NCBI RefSeq assembly: GCF_008124835.1
Contig: NZ_VNHW01000001.1
Span: forward strand, 434,001 to 498,000
Reading direction: 5' to 3'
Length of the DNA stretch: 64,000 bases
Source of the DNA: Blastococcus xanthinilyticus
GTDB taxonomy: Bacteria > Actinomycetota > Actinomycetes > Mycobacteriales > Geodermatophilaceae
In this document: positions 16,804-26,778 of the stretch, piece after piece
How positions within the stretch are numbered: the stretch's first letter is position 1
Layout of the letters: each line of letters begins with the position of its first letter
Made by a program: the position numbers and the translations under genes
Notes under the pieces: generated by a model
Told to the model about the DNA's origin: nothing
The model's input: the letters and a program-made list of their open reading frames with translations, nothing else
The model's database searches: none

Positions 16804-17235
16804 GTGAGCGCTCGATCCGACGACCGTGCGCAACGGTCCGCCCGCCTGCTCGCGGCCGCCGGTCTGGTCGGCGGCCTCGTTCTCTCGACGCGTCCGGCCG
16901 CGGTGACCGCGGCGGTCGCGCCGGAGTACCCCTCGGCCCGGCTGTGGGTCGCCCGGCTCCTCGGCGCCCGGCTGGTCGTCCAGCACGCCGTGGTCCTGGT
17001 GTCACCCGGGCCGGGGGCGCTGCGGGCAGTGGCGGTGGTCGACGGCCTGCACGCGGCGAGCATGCTGCCGGTGCTGCTCCTGCCCCGCTACCGCCGGGCC
17101 GCGCTGGTCAGCGGGGCCGCCGCGGCGGCCTCCGCGCTCGCCGCGGGGCGGCTGGCGGGACAGGTCCCGGCGGGATCGGACCCGGTGGGCTCGGGGCCGG
17201 TGGGGTCGGAGCCGACGGGGTCAGAGCGCCGGTAG
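16804..17235 (+). CDS. Small membrane protein with GSxPV repeats
   Basis: A 143-residue protein with hydrophobic stretches at ~14-33, ~48-66 and ~78-93 separated by charged turns, so probably three or four membrane helices. It resembles small actinobacterial membrane proteins of unknown role. The C-terminus is a 15-bp minisatellite giving GSDPV, GSGPV, GSEPT and GSERR. GTG 16804 has GAGG 8 bp upstream. The stop is inside the 3' end of the convergent M56 gene (15-bp overlap). Confidence 0.7.
   Translation: MSARSDDRAQRSARLLAAAGLVGGLVLSTRPAAVTAAVAPEYPSARLWVARLLGARLVVQHAVVLVSPGPGALRAVAVVDGLHAASMLPVLLLPRYRRAALVSGAAAAASALAAGRLAGQVPAGSDPVGSGPVGSEPTGSERR
17173..17232. repeat. Four-unit 15-bp tandem repeat
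   Basis: Four consecutive 15-bp units of the type GGxTCGGAxCCGGTG run in codon frame at the end of the membrane protein gene and overlap the last codons of the opposing M56 gene. The units differ by 2-6 bases. Confidence 0.7.
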
Positions 17236-18150
17236 CAGGAGCAGCGCCGTCGGCAGGAGGAGCAGCAGGACGGCGGCTCCCAGCGCCGACCACCGGGCAG
17301 CCGGCGGCAGCGGGTCGGCGGGTTCCAGCAGCCGGACGACGCGCGCCCGCACCCCCGCACCGGCCACCGCCAGGGCGCCGGTGGGCACGCCGCCGGAGCC
17401 CGCACCGCCGGCCGCCGCGACGATCGCCTCGGCCAGGGTCCGGCGCGGGGTGGGGCCCTCCAGCGAGGTCAGCGCGACGTCGTCGGCCCGCATCTCCACC
17501 AGCTCGCGCACCGACCCGTAGGCCCGCTCGGCCGCCGGGAGCACCGGCAGCGCGGTCTTCCAGGCCACGAACGGCAGCAGCAGCAGGTGGTGGTGCTCCC
17601 CCAGGTGGGCGCGTTCGTGCGCCACGACGGCGGCCAGCTGCGCCTCGTCCAGCTCGGCGACCATCCCCGACGACAGCACCAGCAGCGGCCGGGCGCCCGG
17701 GATGCAGAACGCCACCGGTGCGGGGTGCTCGAGCAGCCGGGCGTCGGGCTGCGGCGCCGGCTGCACCACCAGCTCGAGCAGCGCGCGGTGCCGGCGCCGG
17801 GTGCGGGTGATGCGGACCCAGGACAGCAGCAGGACGCCGACCAGCTCGGAGGCCAGGACGGCGGCGAGGGTGAGGGTCACCCAGTGGTCGCCGCGCACCG
17901 GATCGCCGGCGGAGCGGCCGGCCAGGACCGACCACACCGCCTCGGGCAGCGAGTGCCCCCAGGGCGCCAGGCCGTGCACCAGCAGGGCGCCGATGATCGA
18001 CAGCCCACCGGCCAGGCCGACCGCCTGCCAGCACAGCAGCGCGACCAGCGGGTCCCGCCCCGGCCAGCGGGAGCGGGCGAGCAGCGCCGGCACCGGCCAC
18101 GCGAGCAGCGCGGCGAGGATGCCGAGGGCGGCCGCGGTGGTGGGCAGCAC
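17221..18150 (-). CDS. M56 (BlaR1/MecR1-type) membrane metallopeptidase
   Basis: A 309-residue integral membrane zinc protease. The HExxH site is H178-E-R-A-H182 in AAVVAHERAHLGEHH, and a later E-x3-D in LVEMRADDVA supplies the third ligand. Transmembrane helices lie at ~5-25, ~37-60, ~92-112 and at the very C-terminus. Unlike BlaR1 of staphylococci it has no penicillin-binding sensor domain, so the signal is unlikely to be a beta-lactam. It is paired with a BlaI-type repressor 3 bp upstream and probably cleaves it or controls its release. Confidence 0.9.
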   Translation of the reverse strand: MLPTTAAALGILAALLAWPVPALLARSRWPGRDPLVALLCWQAVGLAGGLSIIGALLVHGLAPWGHSLPEAVWSVLAGRSAGDPVRGDHWVTLTLAAVLASELVGVLLLSWVRITRTRRRHRALLELVVQPAPQPDARLLEHPAPVAFCIPGARPLLVLSSGMVAELDEAQLAAVVAHERAHLGEHHHLLLLPFVAWKTALPVLPAAERAYGSVRELVEMRADDVALTSLEGPTPRRTLAEAIVAAAGGAGSGGVPTGALAVAGAGVRARVVRLLEPADPLPPAARWSALGAAVLLLLLPTALLLLPAL

Positions 18151-18153
18151 GGC

Positions 18154-18498
18154 TCAGGAGCCGGCGAGCAGCTCGCGCAGCAGCCGGGCCTCGTCCTCGT
18201 TCACGCTGCCGACGAACCGGGCCAGCACGGCCTGCCGGTCGCCGGCCTGGCCGAGGACCTCGTGCATCAGCTCGGCGGCGTGCTCCGCGCGGCTCGAGCG
18301 CGCCGAGAACCCTCGTGGCCGGGCGTCGTCGTGCACCACGAAGCCCTTCTGCTCCAGCCGGGTCAGGACCGTGTGCACGGTGGTCAGCGCCACCCCGCGG
18401 TCGGCCAGCTCGTCGCGCAGCGTGGTGGCGGCGACGGGGCCGTCGGCGGCCCACAACCGCTCCATGACCGCCCGCTCCAGGTCCCCCAGCGACGCCAT
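18154..18498 (-). CDS. BlaI/MecI/CopY-family transcriptional repressor
   Basis: A 114-residue winged-helix repressor: MASLGDLERAVMERLWAADG, then ALTTVHTVLTRLEQKGFVVH as the recognition region, and a C-terminal dimerisation part ending DEARLLRELL. ATG 18498 has AGGAGG immediately upstream, favouring it over an ATG 24 bp earlier. The gene is coupled to the M56 protease and divergent from cydA. Two dyads of the type TTCTAC-N5-GTAGAA between them are the likely operators, so the repressor probably controls itself and the cytochrome bd operon. Confidence 0.92.
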   Translation of the reverse strand: MASLGDLERAVMERLWAADGPVAATTLRDELADRGVALTTVHTVLTRLEQKGFVVHDDARPRGFSARSSRAEHAAELMHEVLGQAGDRQAVLARFVGSVNEDEARLLRELLAGS

Positions 18499-18531
18499 CA
18501 CCCCTCCTGTCGTCCGTCTCACACGACACTC

Positions 18532-18571
18532 TTCTACGCCTTGTAGAAAGAGTCTTCTACGTGGCGTAGAA
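18532..18571. promoter_or_regulatory. Tandem BlaI-type operator dyads between blaI and cydA
   Basis: TTCTAC-GCCTT-GTAGAA at 18532-18548 and TTCTAC-GTGGC-GTAGAA at 18555-18571 are identical in their arms and 23 bp apart centre to centre, about two helical turns. The TAC...GTA core is typical of BlaI/MecI operators. They lie 34 bp from the blaI start and 41 bp from the cydA start, where they would block both promoters. Confidence 0.8.
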
Positions 18572-18611
18572 AGGACCTGTCGATAGTACGACGACCGGAA
18601 GGGGCCTGGGC

Positions 18612-20201
18612 GTGGACGTCCTGGACATCGCTCGCTGGCAGTTCGGGATCACCACCGTCTACCACTTCCTCCTGGTCCCGCTGACCATCGGGCTGGGCAT
18701 CCTGCTGGTGTTCCTGCACACCATGTGGGTGCGCACCGACAACCCCGAGTGGCTCCGGCTCACCCGCTTCTGGGGCAAGGTCTACCTGATCAACTTCGTG
18801 CTCGGGGTGGCCACCGGGCTCGTGCAGGAGTTCCAGTTCGGCCTGGCCTGGAGCGAGTACTCCCGCTTCGTCGGCGACGTCTTCGGCTCGCTGCTGGCGC
18901 TCGAGGCGCTGCTGGCCTTCTTCCTCGAGTCGACGTTCCTGGGCCTGTGGATCTTCGGCTGGGGCCGCATCCCGAAGAAGGTGCACCTGGCCGCGCTGTG
19001 GGCCGCGGTGATCGGCTCGATCGTCAGCGCCTACTTCATCATCGCCGCCAACTCGTGGATGCAGCACCCCGTCGGGGTGGTCGCCGACGACACGACGGGA
19101 CGCCCCGTGCAGGTGGACTTCCTCGCCGTGCTCAGCAACAACACCGCGCTCGCCGCCTTCACCCACACCATCGTCGCCTCGCTGATGGTCGCCGGTGCGC
19201 TGCTGGTCGGCGTCGGGCTCTACCACCTGCGCAAGCGGAAGCTGGCCGGCCGGTCCGTCGACGAGGTCGACCACCGGGTGTGGCACCGGTCGGTCCGGAT
19301 CGGTGGCTGGGTGTCCCTGGCGGCCTTCGTCCTGGTGGCTCTCACCGGTGACTGGCAGGCCAAGCTCATGTACCAGCAGCAGCCGCTGAAGATGAGCTCG
19401 GCCGAGGCGCTGTGCGAGACGGAGGCGCCCGCGTCGTTCTCGATCTTCGCCTGGAACAAGCTCGGCTCCAACGAGTGCGACGACGTCCACTCCATCACGG
19501 TCCCGGGGCTGCTCTCCTTCCTCGCGCACAACGACTTCTCCACCGCGGTCCCCGGCGTCAACCAGCTCCAGGAGGAGTACGCCGAGGTCTACGGCGCCAC
19601 CTACCCCGACGACCCGGCCCGGTTCGGTGCCCTGGCCGGGGAGCCGGTCGACTACCAGCCGGTGCTCGCCGTGACCTACTGGAGCTTCCGGCTCATGATC
19701 GGCATGGGCGCGGTCTCGGCGGGGGTGGCCGCCTACGCGCTCTGGTCGACGCGGCGCGGGCGGATACCGACCTCGCGGGTGGGCGTCTACGGCTCGCTGC
19801 TCGCCGTCGGTGCCCCGTTCGTGGCCAACGCGGCGGGCTGGGTCTTCACCGAGATGGGCCGCCAGCCCTTCGTCGTCGTGCCCAACCCCGACGTGCCGGT
19901 GGACGAGCAGATCTGGTTCTTCACCGCCCAGGCCGTCTCCCCCGGGGTCACCGCCGCGGAGGTCTGGACGTCGCTGGTCGCGCTGACGCTGGTCTACGGC
20001 GTGCTCGCGGTGATCGAGGTCGGCCTGCTCACCCGGTTCATCCGCGCCGGCATCACCGCCGGCGACACCAGCCCCACCCCGGTCGGCACCGGCCCGGACG
20101 ACGACCGCCGGGAGGGGCCGGACGGCGACGCCGGCGGCGCCGGAGGGGACGGCCGGGAGCGCCGCACCCCGGACGACGACGTCCTCCAGTTCGCCTACTG
20201 A
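18612..20201 (+). CDS. cydA: Cytochrome bd ubiquinol/menaquinol oxidase subunit I
   Basis: A 529-residue membrane subunit holding haems b558, b595 and d. The N-terminus MDVLDIARWQFGITTVYHFL carries the conserved haem-ligand histidine, and the quinol-oxidation loop has GDWQAKLMYQQQPLKMSSAE, where the KMSSAE lysine and glutamate match the quinol-site pair of E. coli CydA. The Q-loop is short, as in actinobacteria. The cytoplasmic C-terminal tail is Gly/Asp-rich. It oxidises quinol at low oxygen without pumping protons. GTG 18612 follows a GGAAGGGG site. It begins a cydA-cydB-cydDC operon. Confidence 0.96.
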   Translation: MDVLDIARWQFGITTVYHFLLVPLTIGLGILLVFLHTMWVRTDNPEWLRLTRFWGKVYLINFVLGVATGLVQEFQFGLAWSEYSRFVGDVFGSLLALEALLAFFLESTFLGLWIFGWGRIPKKVHLAALWAAVIGSIVSAYFIIAANSWMQHPVGVVADDTTGRPVQVDFLAVLSNNTALAAFTHTIVASLMVAGALLVGVGLYHLRKRKLAGRSVDEVDHRVWHRSVRIGGWVSLAAFVLVALTGDWQAKLMYQQQPLKMSSAEALCETEAPASFSIFAWNKLGSNECDDVHSITVPGLLSFLAHNDFSTAVPGVNQLQEEYAEVYGATYPDDPARFGALAGEPVDYQPVLAVTYWSFRLMIGMGAVSAGVAAYALWSTRRGRIPTSRVGVYGSLLAVGAPFVANAAGWVFTEMGRQPFVVVPNPDVPVDEQIWFFTAQAVSPGVTAAEVWTSLVALTLVYGVLAVIEVGLLTRFIRAGITAGDTSPTPVGTGPDDDRREGPDGDAGGAGGDGRERRTPDDDVLQFAY

Positions 20202-20233
20202 CCCCCGACGAGAGACAACCGAGGACGAGAGTC

Positions 20234-21277
20234 ATGGACCTGCAGACCCTGTGGTTCGCCGCCGTCGCCGTGCTGTGGACCGGCTTCCTCCTGCTCGAGG
20301 GGTTCGACTTCGGCGTCGCCGCGCTGCTGCCCGTGCTGGGCCGCCGGCCCGCCGACCGGCACCTGATGCTGCGCAGCATCGGCCCGCTCTGGGACGGCAA
20401 CGAGGTGTGGCTGATCACCGCGGCCGGGGCGGTGTTCGCCGCCTTCCCCGGCTGGTACGCCACCTGGCTGCCGGTGCTGTACCTGCCGTTCGTGCTGGTC
20501 CTGCTCGGGCTGATCGTCCGGGCCGTCGCCTTCGAGTGGCGGCACCAGTCGCACGACCCGCGCTGGGACGGCACCTGGACCCACGTGATCACCGCCGGCT
20601 CGCTGATCGCGGCGCTCGGCGTGGGAGCCGCGCTGGCCACCACCACCCTGGGGCTGCCGATCGACGCCGACGGGATCCGGGTGGGCGGCAGCTTCGCCGG
20701 CGTGGGCTGGACGGCGCTGCTCGGGGCGGTCGCGGTCGGCGCCTTCTCCGTCGTCCACGGCGCGCTGTTCCTGGCGCTGAAGACCGACGGTGACATCCGG
20801 CTGCGCGCCCGGGCCCTCGCGCTGCGCTGGGCGCCGGTCGCCGCGCTGCCGCTGCTGGCGTGGGCGCTGGTCGCGCACCTGCGGTACGGGACCCCGGTCA
20901 CCGCGGCGCTGTGGGCGGTCGCCGCGCTCGCGGTCCTGGTGACCTGGGTCCGCATCAAGGTCGACCGCGAGGGCCAGGCGTTCGCCGCCTGGGCGGTGAT
21001 GCTCGTGTCGTCGGCCGCGACGATCTTCGGTGCCGCGTACCCCGTCGTCGTCCCCTCGACGATCGACCCGGCCTTCGACGTCACGATCGCCACCGCGTCG
21101 GTGAGCGACTACACGCTCACCATCATGACCTGGGTGGCCGCGTTCGGGCTTCCCGTCGTCCTCGGCTACCAGGCGTGGACCTACTGGGTCTTCCGCAAGC
21201 GGCTGACCGCCGAGCCGCAGCACGAGGACGCGCCGGCCGCCGGCACCGCGCCCGCACCCGGGGAGGTGCCCGCGTGA
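20234..21277 (+). CDS. cydB: Cytochrome bd oxidase subunit II
   Basis: A 347-residue protein with eight or nine transmembrane helices. The N-terminal LLEGFDFGVAALLPVLG and IGPLWDGNEVWLITAAGA segments are strongly conserved CydB signatures; the aspartate and glutamate in them belong to the proton path to haem d. It pairs with CydA. It starts 32 bp after cydA, and its stop codon overlaps the next start as GTGA. Confidence 0.96.
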   Translation: MDLQTLWFAAVAVLWTGFLLLEGFDFGVAALLPVLGRRPADRHLMLRSIGPLWDGNEVWLITAAGAVFAAFPGWYATWLPVLYLPFVLVLLGLIVRAVAFEWRHQSHDPRWDGTWTHVITAGSLIAALGVGAALATTTLGLPIDADGIRVGGSFAGVGWTALLGAVAVGAFSVVHGALFLALKTDGDIRLRARALALRWAPVAALPLLAWALVAHLRYGTPVTAALWAVAALAVLVTWVRIKVDREGQAFAAWAVMLVSSAATIFGAAYPVVVPSTIDPAFDVTIATASVSDYTLTIMTWVAAFGLPVVLGYQAWTYWVFRKRLTAEPQHEDAPAAGTAPAPGEVPA

Positions 21278-24200
21278 GCGCCGGCCCGACGTCGCCGCGG
21301 GGCCCCCTCGGAGCGCTGGCGGGCGTCCCCGGGTTGCGCGGCGCGCTGGTCCGGTCGGCGCTCGCGGCCCTCGTGCAGACGGCGGGCCTGGTGCTGCTGG
21401 CGGCCGGCCTCGCGCACGCGGTGGCGCGGGTGTCCGGGTTCGCCGACGGACCGCTGACCATCCCCCTGCTCCTGGCGGCGGCCGGCGCCGCGGTGCGTGC
21501 CACGGCCGGCTCGGTCGGCGAGGCGGTGGCCGCCCGCGACGCCCGCCGCGCGGAGGACGAGCTGCGCCGGCGGCTGCTGGAGCGCTTCGCCGGCTCCCCC
21601 GCGGCGGTGGCCGCGGCCGGCGGCACCGGTCCGGCCGCCGTGCTGGCCACCACCCGGCTGCACGACCTCGGCCCGGCGCTGACCACCTACCTCCCCGCGC
21701 TGGCCCGCACGCTGGTGGTCCCGCCGGCCCTGCTGGTCGTGCTGGCCGCCACCGACCTGCTCTCCGCCGTCCTCGTCGCGGTCACCCTGCCGCTGGTCCC
21801 GGTCTTCATGGTGCTGGTCGGCCGGTACACCCAGGACGCGACCGCGGACTCCGCCCGCGCGCTGGACCGCATCGCGGCGCACGTCACCGAGCTGGTCCGC
21901 GGACTGCCGGTGCTCGTCGGGCTGGGCCGGGCCGCCGAGCAGACCGCCGCGCTCGCCCAGCTCGGCGAGACCCACCGGACGCGGACGCTGGCCACCCTGC
22001 GGGTGGCGTTCCTCTCCGCGCTCGTCCTCGAGCTGATCGCCACCCTCTCGGTGGCCCTGGTGGCAGTCACCGTCGGGCTGCGCCTGCTTCACGGCGACCT
22101 GACCCTCGCGCTCGGTCTGACCGCGCTGCTCCTGGCCCCCGAGGCGTTCGCGCCGCTGCGTGCCCTGGGCGCCGCCCACCACTCGGCCGAGGACGCCGCG
22201 CTCGCCTCGGCCGAGGCCCGCTCGGTGCTGGCCGCGCCCGCTGCCGGCCCGTCGGCGCCGGCCGGCGCCGACGACGACCCTCGGGGCGCCGACGTCGCGG
22301 TGCACGGGTTGTCCGTCGCCCACCCCGGGCGGTCGGTGCCCGCGCTGCCGCCCACCGACCTGGTCCTGCGTCCCGGCGACCTGGTGTCGGTGACCGGGCC
22401 CAGCGGCTCGGGCAAAACCACCCTGCTGGCCGCCCTGGCCGGCGGGCTGCCCCCCGGCGCGGTGGTGGCCGGCACCGTGGCCGGGGTCCCCGCCGGCGCG
22501 GTCGCGTACGCGCCGCAGTTCCCCCGGACCACCGGGCGGACGGTCGCCGACGAGCTGCGCCGGCACGCCGGCTGCGAGCCCGGGATCGACGAGATCGTCG
22601 GCGAGGCCTACGTCGTGGAGGCGCTGCGCCGCGTCGGTCTGGGCCACCTGGCCGGCCGGGCTCCGGAGAGCCTCTCCCCCGGCGAGCTGCAGCGCGTCGG
22701 GCTGGCCCGCGCGCTGGTGCGCATCCGCCGCGGCGCCCGGCTGCTCCTGCTCGACGAGCCGACCGCCCACCTCGACGAGGACGGCACGGCGCTCGTCGCC
22801 GACGTGGTGGCCGGACTGCGCGGCACGGTCAGCACGCTCCTGGTCACCCACGACCCGCGGCTGGCCGCCCTCGCCGACCGCACCGTGGCGCTCCCCGCGC
22901 CCGGTCCCGCGGACCCCGCCCCGGTGCCCGCACAGCTCCCGGCCGCGGTGCCGCCCACGTCGCCGATCTCGTCGCCCCCGGCCGCCGATGTGGCTGCGCA
23001 CGGGCCGGCTGCCGACAAGGTGGCCAGGACGATGCGCCGCGCCGTGCTGTTCGGCACCCTGTCCTCCCTCGCCGGTGTCGCGCTGACCGCCGTCTCGGGG
23101 TGGCTGATCGTCCGGGCCGCGGAGGCGCCGCCCGTGCTCACCCTGCTGGTCGCCACCGCCGGGGTGCGCGGCTTCGGCGTGGCCCGCGCCGCGCTGCGCT
23201 GGCTGGAACGGCTGGCCGCCCACGACGCCGCCCTCCGGCTCGCCACGCAGACCCGGGTGCGGGTCTGGGAGGCGCTGGCCGCGCAGGGCCTGGCCGCCGA
23301 CCGGACCCCGGGTGCCGCCCTCGCCCGGGTCGTCGGCGACATCGGCCTGGTGCAGGACCTGACCGTGCGGGTGCGCCCCCCGCTGGCGGTCGCGGTGGCG
23401 GTGCCCGCCGTCACCGTCACCGCCCTGGCGTTCGTCGACCTCCTCGCCGCCGGCGCGATCGCCGCCACCCTCGCCGTCACCGCGGCGCTGGTCCTGCTCG
23501 TGCACCGCTCCCTCGATGCCGGCGCCGCCCGCGCCGCCGGCACGCTCCAGGTGGCGACGCTGCGCGAGACCACGGCGGCCCTGGAGGGTGCCGCCGACCT
23601 GCGCGCCCACGGGCTGGCCGGCCGGACGGCGGCCGATCTGGCCGCGCTCGCCGACCGGCAGGGACGCTCCGCGGACACCGGGTCCCGGGCCGCGGCGCTG
23701 AGCACCGGGCTGGTCGTGGCCGGCACCGGGCTGGCCGCCGTGCTCGCCATCGCCCTCGGCGCGCGGGCCGGCCTCGGTGGCCCGGCAGCAGCCGCCCTGG
23801 CGCTGGCCCCGCTCGCCCTCGCCGAGCCGCTGGCCGGCCTGGTGCCCGCGCTGCAGCGGCGCGGTGCGCTGGCCGACGCCCGGGCGCGGATCGACGCCGT
23901 CCTGGACGCCCCGGTGGCGGCCGATCCGGCCGACCCGCTCCCGGCTCCGTCCCCCGTCACCTCGCTGGTCGTCGAGGACCTGGCGGCCGGCTGGCCGGGC
24001 GGTCCGGACGTCCTGCGCGGGCTGGCCGCCTCCGCCGCCGCGGGAGAGGGCTGGCTGGTGGTCCGCGGCCCGTCGGGCAGCGGCAAGTCCACCTTCCTCG
24101 CCGTGCTGATGGCGGCGCTGCGCCCGCGGGCGGGCAGCTACTCGGTCGACGGGACGCCGGTCGACCGGATCCGCGGTGCGGACCTGCGGGCGCGCACCGC

Positions 24201-24660
24201 CTGGCTGCCCCAGGAGGCGCACGTCTTCGCCTCGAGCATCCGGGCGAACCTGGCCCTGGCCGCTCCCCGCGGCGCCCTGGCCGGGGCCGACGGCGAGGAC
24301 CGGATGCGGGCGGCCCTGACCGCGAGCGGGCTGGGCGGGCTGCTGGCCACGCTCCCCGCCGGCCTCGACACCCCCGTCGGTGCCGGTGGCACGGGGCTGT
24401 CCGGCGGGGAGCGGCGCCGGCTGGCCGCGGCCCGGGCGCTGCTGGCCGGGCGGGACGTGGTCCTGCTCGACGAGCCGACCGCCCACCTGGACGCCCCCAC
24501 GGCCGAGGCACTGGTGCGCGACCTGCGCCGCGCGCTGGCCGGGCGGGTCGTCGTCTGCGTCACCCACGACGAGGGGCTGGCCGAACCGGGCGACACCGTC
24601 GTCCGGCTGGGTGCCGAGCACATCCCGGTCAGCCCGGGAGCGCCGGCCCCTCGTCCTTGA
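21274..24660 (+). CDS. cydDC: Fused CydD-CydC thiol exporter ABC transporter
   Basis: A 1128-residue single chain with two complete ABC exporter halves. Half one: membrane domain ~20-330, Walker [11 protein letters not shown] near 374, signature LSPGELQ near 467, and [14 protein letters not shown]. Half two: membrane domain ~590-860, Walker [11 protein letters not shown] near 932, signature LSGGERRR near 1043, and a second [10 protein letters not shown]. In most bacteria CydD and CydC are separate and export glutathione and cysteine, a step needed for cytochrome bd assembly. An Ala/Pro-rich linker (~545-575) joins the halves. Its 3' end overlaps the convergent eutC gene by 32 bp. Confidence 0.94.
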   Translation: MSAGPTSPRGPLGALAGVPGLRGALVRSALAALVQTAGLVLLAAGLAHAVARVSGFADGPLTIPLLLAAAGAAVRATAGSVGEAVAARDARRAEDELRRRLLERFAGSPAAVAAAGGTGPAAVLATTRLHDLGPALTTYLPALARTLVVPPALLVVLAATDLLSAVLVAVTLPLVPVFMVLVGRYTQDATADSARALDRIAAHVTELVRGLPVLVGLGRAAEQTAALAQLGETHRTRTLATLRVAFLSALVLELIATLSVALVAVTVGLRLLHGDLTLALGLTALLLAPEAFAPLRALGAAHHSAEDAALASAEARSVLAAPAAGPSAPAGADDDPRGADVAVHGLSVAHPGRSVPALPPTDLVLRPGDLVSVTGPSGSGKTTLLAALAGGLPPGAVVAGTVAGVPAGAVAYAPQFPRTTGRTVADELRRHAGCEPGIDEIVGEAYVVEALRRVGLGHLAGRAPESLSPGELQRVGLARALVRIRRGARLLLLDEPTAHLDEDGTALVADVVAGLRGTVSTLLVTHDPRLAALADRTVALPAPGPADPAPVPAQLPAAVPPTSPISSPPAADVAAHGPAADKVARTMRRAVLFGTLSSLAGVALTAVSGWLIVRAAEAPPVLTLLVATAGVRGFGVARAALRWLERLAAHDAALRLATQTRVRVWEALAAQGLAADRTPGAALARVVGDIGLVQDLTVRVRPPLAVAVAVPAVTVTALAFVDLLAAGAIAATLAVTAALVLLVHRSLDAGAARAAGTLQVATLRETTAALEGAADLRAHGLAGRTAADLAALADRQGRSADTGSRAAALSTGLVVAGTGLAAVLAIALGARAGLGGPAAAALALAPLALAEPLAGLVPALQRRGALADARARIDAVLDAPVAADPADPLPAPSPVTSLVVEDLAAGWPGGPDVLRGLAASAAAGEGWLVVRGPSGSGKSTFLAVLMAALRPRAGSYSVDGTPVDRIRGADLRARTAWLPQEAHVFASSIRANLALAAPRGALAGADGEDRMRAALTASGLGGLLATLPAGLDTPVGAGGTGLSGGERRRLAAARALLAGRDVVLLDEPTAHLDAPTAEALVRDLRRALAGRVVVCVTHDEGLAEPGDTVVRLGAEHIPVSPGAPAPRP

Positions 24661-25366
24661 GCGCCACGCCCGAGGCGCCGAGCTCCCGGGCCGCCACCAG
24701 GAGCCGGACGACGAGGTCGGCGGCCTCCGCGTAGCCCAGCCCGTGCGGCGGCCGGACGTTGGAGACGCAGTTGCGCTCGGAGTCGATCCGCCCCGGGCGC
24801 GGGTCCCAGGTGAGGTACACGCCGAGCGAGTCCGCCGAGGAGAGCCCCGGCCGCTCCCCGATCAGCACCACGACCGCCCGCGCCCCGAGCGCCGCGCCGA
24901 TCTCGTCGCCCAGAGCGACCCTCGCCTGCGACGCCAGCACCACCGGGCCCACCGACCAGTCGGCCAGCCGGTCGAGCAGGGCCGTCGCCAGCGGCGCCCC
25001 GTGCTCGTGGACCGCGCGCGGGGAGAGCCCGTCGGCCAGCACCAGCGCCAGGTCGGCCCTGGCCCGCGGCAGCGTCGTCCCTGCCGCCAGCCGCCGCCCG
25101 AGATCCGGTCGCTGCAGGTACTCCGCGCGGTCGGCGGCGGCCGAGTGCACCTCGATCGACGACACCCCGTCGAGCCCGGCCCGGACGACGGCGGGGTCGA
25201 AGGCGGTGTGCACGGCGTCGCGGGCCACCGCGTGCGCCAGCCGGAACTCCAGCTCCCGGGCGGTCGGCAGCCCGTCCCCGGCCCGGCCCAGCGCCACCCT
25301 CGCCCGGGTCGCCGCCCGCAGCACCGACCACGGGTCGTCGCCGCCCGGGCGGGCCGGCGCGCTCAT
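24629..25366 (-). CDS. eutC: Ethanolamine ammonia-lyase small subunit
   Basis: A 245-residue light subunit of the adenosylcobalamin-dependent enzyme that turns ethanolamine into acetaldehyde and ammonia. Recognisable parts are [36 protein letters not shown], the [20 protein letters not shown] strand, [20 protein letters not shown] and [18 protein letters not shown], all near-invariant in EutC. It starts inside the eutB stop (ATGA), as expected for subunits made in equal amounts, and its end overlaps cydDC. Confidence 0.95.
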   Translation of the reverse strand: MSAPARPGGDDPWSVLRAATRARVALGRAGDGLPTARELEFRLAHAVARDAVHTAFDPAVVRAGLDGVSSIEVHSAAADRAEYLQRPDLGRRLAAGTTLPRARADLALVLADGLSPRAVHEHGAPLATALLDRLADWSVGPVVLASQARVALGDEIGAALGARAVVVLIGERPGLSSADSLGVYLTWDPRPGRIDSERNCVSNVRPPHGLGYAEAADLVVRLLVAARELGASGVALKDEGPALPG

Positions 25367-26778
25367 GCCCGCGCCGCCGCGAGCAGCGCCTTCGCCGCCG
25401 GGGCGTCCGGGGCCAGCGACCGCACCCGGCCGGCGTCGTCGAGCAGGTCCATCCGGGTCAGCCAGTCCTCGAACTCCGGTGCCGGGCGCAGCCCCAGCAC
25501 CTGCCGGGCGGTGAGGACGTCGGAGAACGACAGCGACTGGTAGTGCAGCATCACGTCGTCCGACCCCGGGACGGCGATGACGAACGAGCAGCCGGCCGCC
25601 CCGAGCAGCAGGGTGAGGGTGTCGGTGTCGTCGCCGTCGATCTCGGCGTGGTTGGTGTAGCAGACGTCGACCCCCATGGGCAGGCCGAGCAGCTTGCCGC
25701 AGAAGTGGTCCTCCAGCCCGGCCCGGATCACCTGCTTGCCGTCGTAGAGGTACTCCGGCCCGATGAACCCGACGACGGTGTTGACCAGCAGCGGCTCGAA
25801 GTGCCGGGCCACCGCGTACGCCCGCGCCTCCAGGGTCTGCTGGTCCACCGGCCGCCCGTCGATCCCGCGGTGCGCGTCGGCCGACAGCGCCGACCCCTGC
25901 CCGGTCTCGAAGTAGGTGACGTTCCGGCCGACGGTGCCGCGGCCGAGCTCCAGCGCGCCGGCCCGGGCCTCGGCGAGCAGGTCGAGGGTGACGCCGAAGC
26001 CCCGGTTGGCCGGCTGGGTGCCGGCGACGGACTGGAAGACCAGGTCCACCGGCGCTCCCTTCTCCAGCGCGCGGAGCGTCGTGGTCACGTGGGCGAGCAC
26101 GCAGGACTGGGTGGGGATCGCGTACCGCTGGATCACCGCGTCGACCAGCTCGAGCAGCGCGACCGTCCGCCCCGGCGAGTCGGTGGCCGGGTTGATGCCG
26201 ATGACCGCGTCGCCGGAGCCCTGGAGCAGCCCGTCGACGATCGAGGCGGTGACGCCGACCGGGTCGTCGGTGGGGTGGTTGGGCTGCAACCGCGAGGCCA
26301 GCCGGCCCGGCAGCCCGAGCGTGCTGCGCAGGCCGGTCACCACCCGCGCCCGCCGCCCCACCGCGACCAGGTCGGCGTTGCGCATCAGCTTCGAGGTGGC
26401 CGCCACCATCTCCGGGGTCAGCCCGGGGGCCAGCGCGCCGATCGACGCCTCGTCGCCCTCGGCGGCCCAGCCCAGCAGCCGGTCGCGGAACTCCCCCACC
26501 GTCAGCCCGGCCACCGGCGCGAACGCTCCCGGGTCGTGGGTGTCCAGGATCAGCCGGGTGACGTCGTCCTCCTCGTACCCGACCACCTGCTCCTCGAGGA
26601 AGGTGGCCAGCGGCAGGTCGGCGAGCAGCGACTGGGCGGCCACCCGCTGCGCCGCCGACTCCGCCGCGCACCCGGCGAGCGCGTCACCGGAGCGGGCCGG
26701 GGTGGCCTTGGCGAGCAGGTCGGACAGGGACGCGAACTCGTGGGTGTGCCCGCCCAGCGTCGTCCGGCGGACCGTCAC
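25363..26778 (-). CDS. eutB: Ethanolamine ammonia-lyase large subunit
   Basis: A 471-residue TIM-barrel catalytic subunit. Conserved EutB segments include [75 protein letters not shown] and [19 protein letters not shown], which line the cobalamin and substrate sites. Length is normal. The GTG start overlaps the permease stop. No EutA reactivase, EutT or shell protein genes are seen nearby, so acetaldehyde is probably handled in the open cytoplasm. Confidence 0.96.
   Translation of the reverse strand: MTVRRTTLGGHTHEFASLSDLLAKATPARSGDALAGCAAESAAQRVAAQSLLADLPLATFLEEQVVGYEEDDVTRLILDTHDPGAFAPVAGLTVGEFRDRLLGWAAEGDEASIGALAPGLTPEMVAATSKLMRNADLVAVGRRARVVTGLRSTLGLPGRLASRLQPNHPTDDPVGVTASIVDGLLQGSGDAVIGINPATDSPGRTVALLELVDAVIQRYAIPTQSCVLAHVTTTLRALEKGAPVDLVFQSVAGTQPANRGFGVTLDLLAEARAGALELGRGTVGRNVTYFETGQGSALSADAHRGIDGRPVDQQTLEARAYAVARHFEPLLVNTVVGFIGPEYLYDGKQVIRAGLEDHFCGKLLGLPMGVDVCYTNHAEIDGDDTDTLTLLLGAAGCSFVIAVPGSDDVMLHYQSLSFSDVLTARQVLGLRPAPEFEDWLTRMDLLDDAGRVRSLAPDAPAAKALLAAARA

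Noticed and set aside
13959-17063. Open frame of 1034 codons on the minus strand across copA
   Set aside because: Same composition artefact; copA on the plus strand has every catalytic motif, and this frame also crosses intergenic palindromes.
17221-18498. Beta-lactam resistance regulator (BlaR1/BlaI for a beta-lactamase)
   Set aside because: The M56 protein lacks the penicillin-binding sensor domain and no beta-lactamase gene is near; the operators face cydA.
21181-24621. Open frame of 1146 codons on the minus strand, antisense to cydDC
   Set aside because: Its translation is Gly/Arg/His/Gln-rich without any domain, and the opposite strand encodes a complete ABC transporter. Long antisense frames are normal in DNA this rich in GC.
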